Source: Streptomyces hawaiiensis
GTDB taxonomy: Bacteria > Actinomycetota > Actinomycetes > Streptomycetales > Streptomycetaceae
Reading direction: 5' to 3'
DNA length: 64,000 nt
Assembly: GCF_004803895.1 (NCBI RefSeq)
Contig: NZ_CP021978.1
Coordinates: forward strand, 434,001 to 498,000
A program made the translations under genes and the position numbers. Position 1 is the first letter of the stretch. Every line of letters starts with the position of its first letter. The notes under the pieces were generated by a model. That model was not told where the DNA came from. It searched no databases and saw only the letters and a program-made list of their open reading frames with translations. This document shows, piece after piece, positions 51,258 through 59,721 of the stretch.

Positions 51258-51787
51258 CGGAACAGCGAGCGGATTCGCCGGACGCCCAGCGTGCCCCGGC
51301 CACCGACATGTCCCTGCTGGGCATCTACCTCAACGACCATCTCGCCGGTGCCACCGCCGGGACGGCGCGCGTGCGCTACCTGCTGCGCTCATGCGGTGGC
51401 TCGCCGCTCGCCGACGCGCTGGCCCCGGTCGCCGCCGAGATCGCCGACGACCGGACGAGCCTGCTCCACTTCATGCGACGCCTGGACGTCCCGGTACGCC
51501 GCTACAAGGTCTACGCGGGCCGGGCGGCGGAGCAGGTGGGGCGGCTGAAGAGCAACGGCAGCCTCGTACGGCGCTCCCCGCTGAGCACGCTGTGGGAGCT
51601 GGAGGCGCTGGCGCTCGGGGTGGAGGGCAAGCTGGCGGGGTGGGAGACGCTCCGCGATCTGGCCGCCGCCGACGAACGTCTCGACCGACGGCAGCTCGAC
51701 GAGCTCATCGAACGGGCCCGGCGGCAGCACGCCACGTTGGAGGCGCTGCGCCACAAGCAGGTCGAGGTCGCCTTCCGCCAAGCCTGA
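51254..51787 (+). CDS. Hypothetical helical protein (177 aa)
   Basis: This protein is all-helical and soluble: MSLLGIYLNDHLAGATAGTA, YLLRSCGGSPLADALAPVAA, EIADDRTSLLHFMRRLDVPV and WELEALALGVEGKLAGWETL. Regular acidic and His residues on the helices resemble ferritin-like or DUF2383-type four-helix bundles, but the metal ligands are not clear. Its translation is coupled to the preceding unknown gene. It converges on a small gene 16 bases downstream. Confidence 0.75.
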   Translation: MTEQRADSPDAQRAPATDMSLLGIYLNDHLAGATAGTARVRYLLRSCGGSPLADALAPVAAEIADDRTSLLHFMRRLDVPVRRYKVYAGRAAEQVGRLKSNGSLVRRSPLSTLWELEALALGVEGKLAGWETLRDLAAADERLDRRQLDELIERARRQHATLEALRHKQVEVAFRQA

Positions 51788-51802
51788 GAGACCGGGCCCG
51801 GC

Positions 51803-52126
51803 TCACCAGAACCTGCTGCTGAGGGCGGGCTGATGGGCCAGTTGCACGGCGTCGCGCAGCCGCAGCGCGACACTGATGGTGGCCCGCAGGGCGGACGGGC
51901 GGACGGTCTGGGCGATCTCGGTGGCGAGGACCAGCAGGCAGCCCGCCGCCTGCTCGACGACCGAGACAGGCAGGATGAAGTCGTTGTCGGCGGCCGTGCG
52001 GAACGCCTTCAGGGGGATCGCGACTCCGTCGATGGCCCGGTGCGCGGCCTGCTCCAGGTGCTGAGCGGCCTGTTCGCACACGGGGGCGGGCAGGGCGATG
52101 GTGCGCTGGAACGGTGAACTCGTCAT
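51803..52126 (-). CDS. Small hypothetical protein (107 aa)
   Basis: The protein from ATG 52126 begins MTSSPFQRTIALPAPVCEQA and is helical, with two long amphipathic helices (AQHLEQAAHRAIDGVAIPLK and VSVVEQAAGCLLVLATEIAQ). It contains two cysteines and ends HQPALSSRFW. I recognise no domain. It is divergent from the fructosamine kinase-like gene with 204 bases between them. Longer in-frame extensions are composition artefacts. Confidence 0.6.
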   Translation of the reverse strand: MTSSPFQRTIALPAPVCEQAAQHLEQAAHRAIDGVAIPLKAFRTAADNDFILPVSVVEQAAGCLLVLATEIAQTVRPSALRATISVALRLRDAVQLAHQPALSSRFW

Positions 52127-52330
52127 GACCCGACTGCTCCCCCGGCGGTGGCCGGTTCTGTCGGCCGACGCCCCGATTTCACCGTCCCGCGTGACGGCGC
52201 GCGGCGCAGGTCCGCAACCGGGGCGGCCGCCGGAGCCGGGCACGACGTCGGACGGACGAGAGTCCGGGCCCGGTGCGTCGCCCGTCAGTACGCTGAGGGG
52301 CGATCGAGAGCGGCGTCGAGAGGGAGTCCC

Positions 52331-53185
52331 ATGACCGTCCGTTCGGATGTCGTGGCCCGGCTCACCGGGCGGGCGGTCAGCGGTGAGAGGCCGCTGTCGA
52401 GGGCCCTCGCCGAAGTCACTCTCGACGACGGGCGGATCGTCGTCGTCAAGCGGTCCACGGAGCCGGGAGCGGCGCGGGCCGAGGCGGCGGGGTTGCGATG
52501 GCTGGCCGCTGCCGGGAGCGTGCGGGTGCCGGTGGTGCACGGGCACGAGGAGGGCTGGCTGGTCATCGACCGGGTTCCGCAGGGACGGCCGGGCCGGGAG
52601 GCGGCCGTGCGGTTCGGCCGGGACCTTGCCGCGCTGCACACCGCCGGGGCACCCGCGTTCGGGGCGCCGCCGCCGGACGGGCCCGTGGACGCGTACATCG
52701 GGCAGGCGCCGATGCGCAACGAGCAGGGCACCGACTGGCCGCGTTGGTACGCCGAGCAGCGCGTGCTGCCCTATCTGCGGCGGGCGGTCGACCAGGGCAC
52801 CGTCCGGGCCGGTGAGGCGGCCGTCGTGGAGCGTCTGTGCGCGCGGCTGCCGGGACTGGCGGGGCCGGCCGAGCCGCCCGCGCGGCTGCACGGCGATCTG
52901 TGGAGCGGCAACGTGCTGTGGGGGGCCGACGGGCATGTGCGGCTGATCGACCCGGCCGCGCACGGCGCGCACCGGGAGACGGACCTGGCGATGCTGCGCC
53001 TGTTCGGCTGTCCCCAGCTGGAGCGGGTGCTGGACGGCTACCAGGAGGTGGCGCCGCTCGCGGTCGGCTGGGCGGGACGCGTCGGCGTGCACCAGCTGTT
53101 TCCGCTGCTGGTGCACGCCGTGCTGTTCGGCCGGGGCTACGCGGAACAGGCCCTCGCGGTGGCCCGTTCGGCCCTGGCGGGGTGA
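52331..53185 (+). CDS. Fructosamine kinase/aminoglycoside phosphotransferase-like protein
   Basis: This 284-residue kinase starts at ATG 52331 with AGGGAG before it. Features of the fructosamine-kinase fold are present: GRIVVVKRS (ATP-binding Lys), RLHGDLWSGNVLW (catalytic loop with Asp and Asn) and VRLIDPAAHGAHRETDLAML (DPA in place of DFG). It probably phosphorylates glycated protein amines or ketoamines to aid their repair, though a related small substrate cannot be excluded. It converges on the catalase gene with only four bases between stops. Confidence 0.88.
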   Translation: MTVRSDVVARLTGRAVSGERPLSRALAEVTLDDGRIVVVKRSTEPGAARAEAAGLRWLAAAGSVRVPVVHGHEEGWLVIDRVPQGRPGREAAVRFGRDLAALHTAGAPAFGAPPPDGPVDAYIGQAPMRNEQGTDWPRWYAEQRVLPYLRRAVDQGTVRAGEAAVVERLCARLPGLAGPAEPPARLHGDLWSGNVLWGADGHVRLIDPAAHGAHRETDLAMLRLFGCPQLERVLDGYQEVAPLAVGWAGRVGVHQLFPLLVHAVLFGRGYAEQALAVARSALAG

Positions 53186-53189
53186 CCCG

Positions 53190-54848
53190 TCAGCGGGTCA
53201 CGACATGCCGTTCGTCGGGGACGCAGTGGGTCATCGTGAGGCCCTCGACGTCACGCGGCTTGTTCTTGCCGAGGTTGGCCAGGCGTTCGCGGTCGTCGTC
53301 CGTGAGGTCCTGGCTCGCCAGCGGCTCCAGAGCGGCCACGTCCTCCGGGCCGATGCCCAGGCCCTCGCCGACCCGCAGGCCGAGGTCGTTCTCGACCAGC
53401 AGGGAGTGCCAGACCATGCGCTCCTGGATCGCCCGGTCGCACTGGGCCAGTTGACCGATGAAGTTCTTCACCAGGTCGTCGCGTTCCCAGCCCTCCAGCA
53501 GCAGGTAGCGCTGACCGGCCTGGAGGTAGTCGTTGGTGCGCGGGATGCGCTTGCGGGTCACCCGGCCGTGGATTTCGGGGCCCTGCTCGTCGTGGGTCGG
53601 GTACTGGGCCTCGCGCAGGCCGCCCGTGATGGACGGCTCGTAGTTGACCTGCGGGTTCTCGCCGCCGCCGTCCACGTGGTAGGCCATCTGGCCGTCGCGC
53701 TGGTTGGTGTGCACGTCCGCGTTCTTGGCCTGGTTGACGGGGAGCTGCAGGTAGTTGGGCCCGACCCGGTGGCGCTGGGTGTCGCTGTAGGAAAAGGTCC
53801 TGCCGACGAGCATCTTGTCGTCGGAGAAGTCCAGGCCGTCGACGAGGACGCCGGTGCCGAAGGAGATCTGCTCGTTCTCGGCGAAGAAGTCCTTCGGCAT
53901 CCGGTCGAGCACCATCCGGCCCACCGGCTTCGGCGGGAAGTCCTGCTCGGGCCAGGTCTTGGTGTCGTCGAGCGGGTCGAAGTCGAGCTCCGGGTGGTCG
54001 TGGTCGTCCATCATCTGGACGAGCAGCTCCCATTCCGGGTGGTCGCCGCGGGCGACGGCCTCGTACAGGTCCTTGGTGGCGTGGCCGAGGGTGTCGGCCT
54101 GGACGTTGGCCGCGTCCTCCTCGGTCATGCTGCGCACGCCCTGCTTGGGCATCCAGTGGTACTTGACCAGCTTGGTCTCGCCGTCGGCGTTCACCCACTT
54201 GTAGGTGTTGACGCCGAAGCCCTGCATATGGCGGTAGTCGGCGGGGATGCCGCGCGGGCTGAACAGGTTGACCAGCATGTGCATGGCCTCGGGCGTCTGC
54301 GACATGAAGTCGAAGATGCGGCCCGGCTGCTGCTCGAAGGTCACCGGGTCCGGCTTGAGGGCGTGGATGACGTCCGGGAACTTGATGGCGTCACGGATGA
54401 AGAAGACGCCCAGGTTGTTGCCGACCAGGTCCCAGTTGCCGTCCTCGGTGTAGAACTTCACGGCGAAACCACGCGGGTCGCGGGCGGCCTCGGAGGAGTC
54501 GCGGCCGCCGATCACCGTGGAGAAGCGCAGGGCCACGTCCGTGCGCTTGCCGCGCTCCTGGAACAGTTTGGCCCTCGTGTAGCGGCTGATCGGCTCGTCA
54601 CCCCAGGTGCCGTAGGCCTCGAAGTGGCCGTAGGCGGTGACGCCGCGGGCGTGCACGACGCGCTCGGGGATGCGTTCCCGGTCGAAGTGGCTGATCTTCT
54701 CCAGGAACTGGTAGTTCTCCAGCGTGGCGGGGCCGCGGGCACCGACCGTGCGCTGGTTCTGGTTGTCGTAGACCGGATGGCCCTGGCGGTTGGTGAGTAC
54801 CTTGCGGTCGTCGCCCGGAGCGGGGCCGGTACCGGATACGTCCGTCAT
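53190..54848 (-). CDS. katA: Monofunctional haem catalase
   Basis: This 552-residue cytosolic enzyme decomposes hydrogen peroxide. It has the active-site His66 in [19 protein letters not shown], the Asn of [20 protein letters not shown], and the haem-ligand Tyr in [17 protein letters not shown]. The length is that of a small-subunit catalase with a modest C-terminal extension. ATG 54848 follows GAAGGAG. A consensus SigB-type promoter sits about 90 bases upstream, which predicts induction by osmotic stress. The gene symbol is the generic one; I cannot tell which Streptomyces catalase paralogue it corresponds to. Confidence 0.95.
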   Translation of the reverse strand: MTDVSGTGPAPGDDRKVLTNRQGHPVYDNQNQRTVGARGPATLENYQFLEKISHFDRERIPERVVHARGVTAYGHFEAYGTWGDEPISRYTRAKLFQERGKRTDVALRFSTVIGGRDSSEAARDPRGFAVKFYTEDGNWDLVGNNLGVFFIRDAIKFPDVIHALKPDPVTFEQQPGRIFDFMSQTPEAMHMLVNLFSPRGIPADYRHMQGFGVNTYKWVNADGETKLVKYHWMPKQGVRSMTEEDAANVQADTLGHATKDLYEAVARGDHPEWELLVQMMDDHDHPELDFDPLDDTKTWPEQDFPPKPVGRMVLDRMPKDFFAENEQISFGTGVLVDGLDFSDDKMLVGRTFSYSDTQRHRVGPNYLQLPVNQAKNADVHTNQRDGQMAYHVDGGGENPQVNYEPSITGGLREAQYPTHDEQGPEIHGRVTRKRIPRTNDYLQAGQRYLLLEGWERDDLVKNFIGQLAQCDRAIQERMVWHSLLVENDLGLRVGEGLGIGPEDVAALEPLASQDLTDDDRERLANLGKNKPRDVEGLTMTHCVPDERHVVTR

Positions 54849-54936
54849 GTGCGTGGGCTCCTTCGGCTCGTGGCCGGCGGCCGGCCGGGTCGGCACCGCG
54901 AGCGGCCGCCCGGCCGGTCCTGGCGGGACGGGCCGG

Positions 54937-54960
54937 GTACCCGGAGGGGCGGGGTCACTC
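54937..54960 (-). promoter_or_regulatory. SigB-consensus promoter (GAGT-N14-GGGTAC) for catalase
   Basis: On the minus strand, GAGT, fourteen bases and GGGTAC match the SigB consensus as I recall it. The -10 lies 89 bases from the catalase start. Confidence 0.7.
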
Positions 54961-54975
54961 ACGTGCCACGTGAGC

Positions 54976-55383
54976 TCATCGGACGGCGGTGCCGTCCCCC
55001 GGGCCGGGGAGGCACCGCCGTTACGTCCGTCACACAGGACGCCTCCCCCGCCCACTGCACGAGCGCGCTGTCCGCCGAGACCGGGCGGAAGGACACCTCC
55101 ACCACGTCCTCCCATACCGGGCCCAGTGGCGGGGCCTGGCTCGTGCACCTCTACCGTGAAGCCGACGTCGCCGGTGTGCAGGCCGGTGCTCAGCCACAGG
55201 GCGCCCGGTGTCGCCGCCCCGCACAGCCCCGCACAGCCCCGCGCTCTGCCCGGCGAACGCCTCGGCCAGACCCGGCCCGAAGCCGTCCGGATCGCTCTCG
55301 ACGTAGATCTGCCCGTAGTGCACATGGACCTCTCCCTCGACCGGCCTGCGCACGATCACGTCCTCCTCGCGTGGGGATGGCAT
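54976..55383 (-). pseudogene. Decayed conserved hypothetical gene with a 10-bp duplication and further frameshifts
   Basis: Starting at ATG 55383, the frame reads [20 protein letters not shown], then [20 protein letters not shown]. It breaks at a tandem duplication of GCACAGCCCC (55221-55240). Removing one copy restores [21 protein letters not shown] second shift near 55135-55145 leads into [20 protein letters not shown], and an extra G near 54990 shifts away from the likely end GDGTAVR. Three separate lesions argue for a real pseudogene rather than a single read error. The original protein would have been about 135 residues; I do not recognise its family. It was divergent from the P-loop kinase gene. 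Confidence 0.75.
55221..55240. repeat. Tandem 10-bp duplication
   Basis: GCACAGCCCC occurs twice in direct succession inside the pseudogene and causes its first frameshift. Confidence 0.9.
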
Positions 55384-55447
55384 GGTGAGCTGGCCGCATC
55401 GTGGCATCCGCCACTGACGATCAGCGGTGGCCACAGGCAGGAGAGGC

Positions 55448-56062
55448 ATGCGGCACGTCTACTGGATCGGCGGCGGGAGCGGCGCGGGCAAGTCCACGAT
55501 CGCCCGTCGGCTCGCCGGCCGGCACGGCTGGCGTCTGTACGCGACCGACGACGTGATGGCCGAGCACGCGCGCCGGACCACCGCCGAGGAGGCGCCCTTC
55601 CTGCACGAGTTCATGGCCATGGACATGGACGAGCGGTGGGTGCACCGGTCCCCCGAGACCATGCTCGAGACGTTCCACTGGTTCCGGGGCGAGGCCTTCG
55701 GCCTGATCGTCGAGGATCTCGCGCGCATGTCGCGGGAGACGCCGGTCGTCGTCGAGGGATTCCGGCTGCTGCCGCACCTGGTGAAGCCGCTGCTCACCGA
55801 GCCCGGCCACGCGGTCTGGTTGCTTCCCACGCCGGAGTTCCGCCGGGTGGCGTTCAGGAGCCGTGCCGCACCGCAGGGGAGTTTCACGCGGCGCACCGGT
55901 GATCCGAGGCGGGCGAACCACAACATCGCCGTACGGGACGCCCTGTTCACGGACCGGCTGCACGAGGAGACCGCGCGCCTGGGGCTGCCCGCCGTCACCG
56001 TGGACGGCACGATGACGGAGGACGAACTCACCGAGCGGATCGGCGAGGTCTTCCGGCTCTGA
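55448..56062 (+). CDS. P-loop kinase-like ATPase (AAA/shikimate-kinase-type)
   Basis: This 204-residue protein has a Walker A motif at its N-terminus (YWIGGGSGAGKSTIARRLAG), then LYATDDVMAEHARR and TPVVVEGFRLLPHLV, a Walker-B-like strand. A basic lid-like part (FRRVAFRSRAAPQG) and a C-terminal helix follow. It resembles small nucleoside, sugar or unknown-substrate kinases of Streptomyces. ATG 55448 follows AGGAGAGG. A terminator hairpin follows the stop. No operon partner; the gene upstream is the divergent pseudogene. Confidence 0.85.
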   Translation: MRHVYWIGGGSGAGKSTIARRLAGRHGWRLYATDDVMAEHARRTTAEEAPFLHEFMAMDMDERWVHRSPETMLETFHWFRGEAFGLIVEDLARMSRETPVVVEGFRLLPHLVKPLLTEPGHAVWLLPTPEFRRVAFRSRAAPQGSFTRRTGDPRRANHNIAVRDALFTDRLHEETARLGLPAVTVDGTMTEDELTERIGEVFRL

Positions 56063-56072
56063 CACGGCAAAG

Positions 56073-56099
56073 GGCCCGGACCCCGACGGGGTCCGGGCC
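56073..56099 (+). terminator. Hairpin terminator
   Basis: GGCCCGGACCCC (with one extra G on the left arm) and GGGGTCCGGGCC flank a GAC loop, 10 bases past the P-loop kinase stop and 20 before the convergent small gene. Confidence 0.75.
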
Positions 56100-56118
56100 T
56101 TCGAGGGGCCGGTGGGCC

Positions 56119-56355
56119 TCAGCCTCCGTCGAGGCGTGCGCGCAGCAGCCCCTTGCCCAGTTCGGCACCCTTGCGGCTGTCCGCCTGGGCCTTGCGGAAC
56201 AGATCCGCGACCTCGGTGTCCTTGGCGCGCTCCGCGTCCTGGATGTAGCTCTCCAGACGCAGGGCATTGTTCAGGCACGCCTCGACATACCAGATGAGGT
56301 TGTAGTCCTTGTCCTGCGTACCGGTCGTACCGCCGGTCTCCGATCCACTGCTCAT
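56119..56355 (-). CDS. Small conserved hypothetical protein (78 aa)
   Basis: This short soluble protein begins MSSGSETGGTTGTQDKDYNL. The rest is helical (WYVEACLNNALRLESYIQDA, ADLFRKAQADSRKGAELGKG) and resembles the first helices of ferritin-like proteins without obvious iron ligands. GAAGGAGG lies before the ATG. A consensus SigB promoter 46 to 70 bases upstream indicates stress induction. It converges on the P-loop kinase gene across the hairpin. Confidence 0.75.
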   Translation of the reverse strand: MSSGSETGGTTGTQDKDYNLIWYVEACLNNALRLESYIQDAERAKDTEVADLFRKAQADSRKGAELGKGLLRARLDGG

Positions 56356-56686
56356 GCGGGCCTCCTTCTCGCGGAGCGGACCTCTTCAGGCGCCGGACGG
56401 GTACCCGCCCTCCGGTCGGGCACACAGCCCGTGTCGGTCACGTCGGGTGACTGCCGTGTCACCGTCGCGGACACCGGCCGGTCAGACCCGTACGCACCAC
56501 CAACTCCCGCCTCCTGTACGGCAATCCAGACAGTTACCCCGGAAGCCCACAGACACCGATCACTTTCGGAACGAAGTGACGCTCCACCGTGCGAGACCGG
56601 TCGATGACGGTGTGTACTGTGCTGCGGGTGGCTCGCCAGAGCACCTCGGACCCAGCCCTGCCCGACTCCCTCCTGGAATCGACGCG
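56356..56686. other. 331-base divergent region between the small stress gene and the conservon
   Basis: It contains the SigB-type promoter of the 78-residue gene at 56401-56425. On the plus strand it must also contain the conservon promoter, which I cannot identify. No further ORF, RNA gene or repeat is seen. Confidence 0.6.
56401..56425 (-). promoter_or_regulatory. SigB-consensus promoter (GTGT-N15-GGGTAC)
   Basis: Read on the minus strand, GTGT, fifteen bases and GGGTAC match the consensus fully. It lies 46-70 bases upstream of the 78-residue gene. Confidence 0.7.
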
Positions 56687-58345
56687 ATGATCGAAGTACC
56701 GGACCTGGCCGTAGGCGCCCTGGCCCTCGGCACACTGTCCGCGTTCGCCCTCGGCGGCGGGCTGCTGCGCTCGCGGCGGCAACTGGCCGCGCAGCGTGCG
56801 AAGACGGCCGCACTGCGGGCGCAACTGGACGGCACCTCCCGGGCGTTCACTTCCGAGGTCGAGCATCTGGCGGCGCGGCGGGTGCCCGCCGCGGCCCGGC
56901 AGGCCGCACATTCCCATGTCACCGTGCCCGGCCCGCTCAACCCGCAGCTGGCCGGTTCGCCGCTGGGCGCCGCCCTGGAACAGGTACTGAAGGGGCTGCA
57001 CGCCGAGCTGGCCGCACAGCGCACCCGGATCGACGCGGCCGCGCAGGCCGGGATGCGCGGGGCCACCCGGGAGATCCAGGCGGCGCTGTACCGGCTGCAG
57101 GACGCCCTGCGCGCACTGCAACAGCGCTACGACGACCCCGAGCTGGCGCAGACCCTGTTCGAGCTGGACCACGAGAACGAGCAGTCGCTGCGGCGCGCGC
57201 AGATCGCCGCGGTGGTGTGCGGGGCCTGGGTGGGGCTCGCCCGGGAGGAGTCCCACCTCGTGGACGCGGTGACGGGCGGTCAGGCCCGGCTCGCGGGCTA
57301 CCGGCGCGTCCGGGTCAGCAACCACCTGGAGGCCGGTACGGCCCTGGTGTCCCACGCCGTCGAGCCGGTCGCCATCATCGTCGCCGAGCTCCTGGACAAC
57401 GCGCTGCGGCACTCCGCGCCCGACACGGACGTCGTGGTCAACCTCGAGGCGGTCCACCACGGTGTCTGCGTCACCGTGGACGACGCCGGTCTGGGCATGA
57501 CGCAGGACGAGCGGGCCCGGGCCCAGCGGATGGTCGCCGGTTCGGATCCGATCCTGCTGACCGAGCTGGGCGACCCGCCGCGCATGGGGCTCGCGGCCGT
57601 CGGCCAGCTGACCAGGCAGTTTGATCTGAGCGTGGACCTGTCCTCGCCGTCGCCGTACGGCGGGGTGCGGGCGGTGCTGCGGGTCGGCAGTCATCTGCTG
57701 ACGCGGATCGACCCCGAGGAACTGCCTCCGGCGGCCGGCGCCCCGCGATCGACCCGCAGGGCGACGGTGCGGGACGCGGTCGCGGTCAGCGGTTCCGGCG
57801 CGTCCCAGGGTTCGGGCACTGGCCCGTCCGGCCCGCACCCCGCGCCCCGGCCCGTTCCGGCCGCCCCGCCGCACGAACCCGAATCCGCCCCGGCCGCCCC
57901 GCCGCACGAACCGGAGTCCGCCCCTGTCGGCGCGTCCGACGGCTCCGGGCCTGCTGTCGGACCCCGGAGGCCCGAGCCGCTTCCCGCAACCGCGAGCCAC
58001 GATCACGGTTATGGCAAGGAGCAGGACGCCGACGCCCCGGCCCCCGGCCACCACGGCCCGCGGGAGAGCGGCGGCCTCCCGCAGCGGCGTCGCCGCGGAC
58101 GCGCCACGACCTCGACCGGCCCCGCCGCGGCCGAACCCGCGCCACAACGCCGCCCGCGCCGCCCCGAGGAGTCCGCGGCGGCCCTCGGTGCCCTCCAGTC
58201 CGGCACCGCGGCAGCGCGCAGGGCCGCCGCATCGAACGCCGGCGCCGTCCCAGCCGTACCTGAGGGTGCCCCGGCCGCGACCACGGCCGACGCGGCGTCC
58301 GAGGACGCCGACAGCAACGACCACGAAGGGGGAACGGCTCGATGA
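56687..58345 (+). CDS. cvnA: Conservon sensor kinase-like protein CvnA
   Basis: This 552-residue protein has one N-terminal membrane helix (LAVGALALGTLSAFALGGGL), a coiled-coil part (about 30-200) without a clear phosphoacceptor His, and an HATPase domain at about 220-340 (VAELLDNALRHSAPDTDVVV, DDAGLGMTQDERARAQRM, GLAAVGQLTRQFDL). The last 200 residues are disordered and Pro/Ala-rich, including a direct repeat of PAAPPHEPESA. As in other conservons it probably forms a membrane complex with CvnB, CvnC and CvnD, resembling eukaryotic G-protein signalling. The start follows no strong ribosome-binding site; ATG 56687 precedes the membrane helix directly. Confidence 0.9.
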   Translation: MIEVPDLAVGALALGTLSAFALGGGLLRSRRQLAAQRAKTAALRAQLDGTSRAFTSEVEHLAARRVPAAARQAAHSHVTVPGPLNPQLAGSPLGAALEQVLKGLHAELAAQRTRIDAAAQAGMRGATREIQAALYRLQDALRALQQRYDDPELAQTLFELDHENEQSLRRAQIAAVVCGAWVGLAREESHLVDAVTGGQARLAGYRRVRVSNHLEAGTALVSHAVEPVAIIVAELLDNALRHSAPDTDVVVNLEAVHHGVCVTVDDAGLGMTQDERARAQRMVAGSDPILLTELGDPPRMGLAAVGQLTRQFDLSVDLSSPSPYGGVRAVLRVGSHLLTRIDPEELPPAAGAPRSTRRATVRDAVAVSGSGASQGSGTGPSGPHPAPRPVPAAPPHEPESAPAAPPHEPESAPVGASDGSGPAVGPRRPEPLPATASHDHGYGKEQDADAPAPGHHGPRESGGLPQRRRRGRATTSTGPAAAEPAPQRRPRRPEESAAALGALQSGTAAARRAAASNAGAVPAVPEGAPAATTADAASEDADSNDHEGGTAR

Positions 58346-58764
58346 CCAGCCGCGCAGCGGGGGACACGGCATGGGTGCTCGAACCGGTCCTGGAGGTGCC
58401 GCACGTCGTGGCCGCCGTCCTGCTCACCCGGGACGGACTCGTCACCGGCTACACCGACGCGCTGTCGCGGCCGTCGGCCGAGCGGGTCGCGGCCATCACC
58501 AGCACCGTGCAGGGCGCCTGCCGTACCGCGGCGGCGGCGTTCGCCGACACCGACCGGGCCGACATCCGGCAGGTCGTCATCGAGTCGGACCACGGCTATG
58601 TGCTCATCGTGCCGACGGACCACGGCACCTGCGTCGCCGCGTACGGCGATCCCGAGGTGCGACTGGACCTGCTCGCCCACCGGGTGCACTCGCAGGTCGC
58701 GCGGCTGGGCGAGAAGGCGATGGCCGCCGGGCCCCGAGGTGCCGACGGCGACACGCCGGCATGA
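58342..58764 (+). CDS. cvnB: Roadblock/LC7-domain protein CvnB
   Basis: This 140-residue protein is one Roadblock/LC7 domain: LEVPHVVAAVLLTRDGLVTG, then LVIVPTDHG-type strands (YVLIVPTDHGTCVAAYG) and a long C-terminal helix (LLAHRVHSQVARLGEKAMAA). It overlaps cvnA by four bases. In conservons the protein binds the CvnD GTPase and is thought to act in nucleotide exchange or GTPase control. Confidence 0.92.
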   Translation: MTSRAAGDTAWVLEPVLEVPHVVAAVLLTRDGLVTGYTDALSRPSAERVAAITSTVQGACRTAAAAFADTDRADIRQVVIESDHGYVLIVPTDHGTCVAAYGDPEVRLDLLAHRVHSQVARLGEKAMAAGPRGADGDTPA

Positions 58765-59123
58765 CCGGCCGCCGAGGCGGCCGTCCCCTGGTTCCCGCGT
58801 ACCTGTCGACCGGCGGGGTGGCGCGGCCCAGCCGTGCGCATCTGGAGCGGCTGTCGGTCCTCACCGGCAGCGGTGAGCCGGTCCCCGCGGAACTGCCCGC
58901 CGCCCAGGCGGCACTGCTGGAGGAGCTGGAGCACGGGTCGCTGACGGTGGTGGAGGCGGCGGCCCTGCTGCGACTGCCCGTCTCCGCGGTGCTCGTGCTG
59001 GCCGCCGACCTCCTCGACCGCGACCTGGTACTGGCCCGTGCGCCGATCCCGCCCGCCCGGCGCTTCGACCCCGACCTGCTGAAGAGAGTGGCCGATGGCC
59101 TCCGCGACCTCAAGCACCGTTGA
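58761..59123 (+). CDS. cvnC: DUF742 winged-helix protein CvnC
   Basis: This 120-residue protein has the DUF742 layout: RPLVPAYLSTGGVARPSRAH at the N-terminus, ALLEELEHGSLTVVEAAALL and LPVSAVLVLAADLLDRDLVL as a winged helix, and the family ending ILKRV-like DLLKRVADGLRDLKHR. It overlaps cvnB by four bases and cvnD by 29 bases. It is the multi-partner linker of the conservon complex. Confidence 0.92.
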   Translation: MTGRRGGRPLVPAYLSTGGVARPSRAHLERLSVLTGSGEPVPAELPAAQAALLEELEHGSLTVVEAAALLRLPVSAVLVLAADLLDRDLVLARAPIPPARRFDPDLLKRVADGLRDLKHR

Positions 59124-59721
59124 CGCCGATCCCGGGGATAGGGACATCCATCTCCCCGACACCGCCCAGGACTTGGTGAAGATCCTGATCACCGGGCCGT
59201 TCGGGGTGGGCAAGACCACCCTGATCCGCTCGGTGTCCGAGATCCGCCCGCTGCACACGGAGGAGCAGCTCTCCGAGGCGTCCGCCCAGGTCGACGATCT
59301 CGCCGGCGTCCGGGACAAGTCGACCACCACGGTCGCCATCGACTTCGGCCGGATCAGCCTGCCGGGCGGCATCGTGCTGTATCTGTTCGGCACGCCCGGC
59401 CAGGAGCGGTTCCGGGCACTGTGGGACGACATCGCCTACGGGGCGCTCGGCGCGCTCGTCCTGGTCGACGCCCGCCGGATCGACGCCTCGTTCGACGTGC
59501 TGGAGCTGGTGGAGGAGGCGGGACTGCCGTACGCGGTCGCCTTCAACACCTTCCCCGACACGCCCCGCCACCACACGCCCGAGCAGTTGCGCGCGGCCCT
59601 GGACCTGGAGCCCGCGACCCCGATGGTGACCTGCGACGCGCGGGAGGCGAACTCCTCGGTCGACGCCCTGCTCGCGCTGGTGCAGCACCTGATCGACCAC
59701 CACCCCCCGGAGCCCCGGTGA
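59095..59721 (+). CDS. cvnD: Conservon GTPase CvnD
   Basis: This 208-residue small GTPase has the P-loop ILITGPFGVGKTTLIRSVS, switch region STTTVAIDFGRISL, the G3-like FGTPGQERFRALWDD (a DxxG variant, FGTPGQ) and VAFNTF, which replaces NKxD. It is related to the eukaryotic-like G domains of actinobacteria such as MglA-type proteins. Translation begins inside cvnC. Its nucleotide state probably carries the signal from CvnA to the P450s or to development. Confidence 0.93.
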   Translation: MASATSSTVDADPGDRDIHLPDTAQDLVKILITGPFGVGKTTLIRSVSEIRPLHTEEQLSEASAQVDDLAGVRDKSTTTVAIDFGRISLPGGIVLYLFGTPGQERFRALWDDIAYGALGALVLVDARRIDASFDVLELVEEAGLPYAVAFNTFPDTPRHHTPEQLRAALDLEPATPMVTCDAREANSSVDALLALVQHLIDHHPPEPR

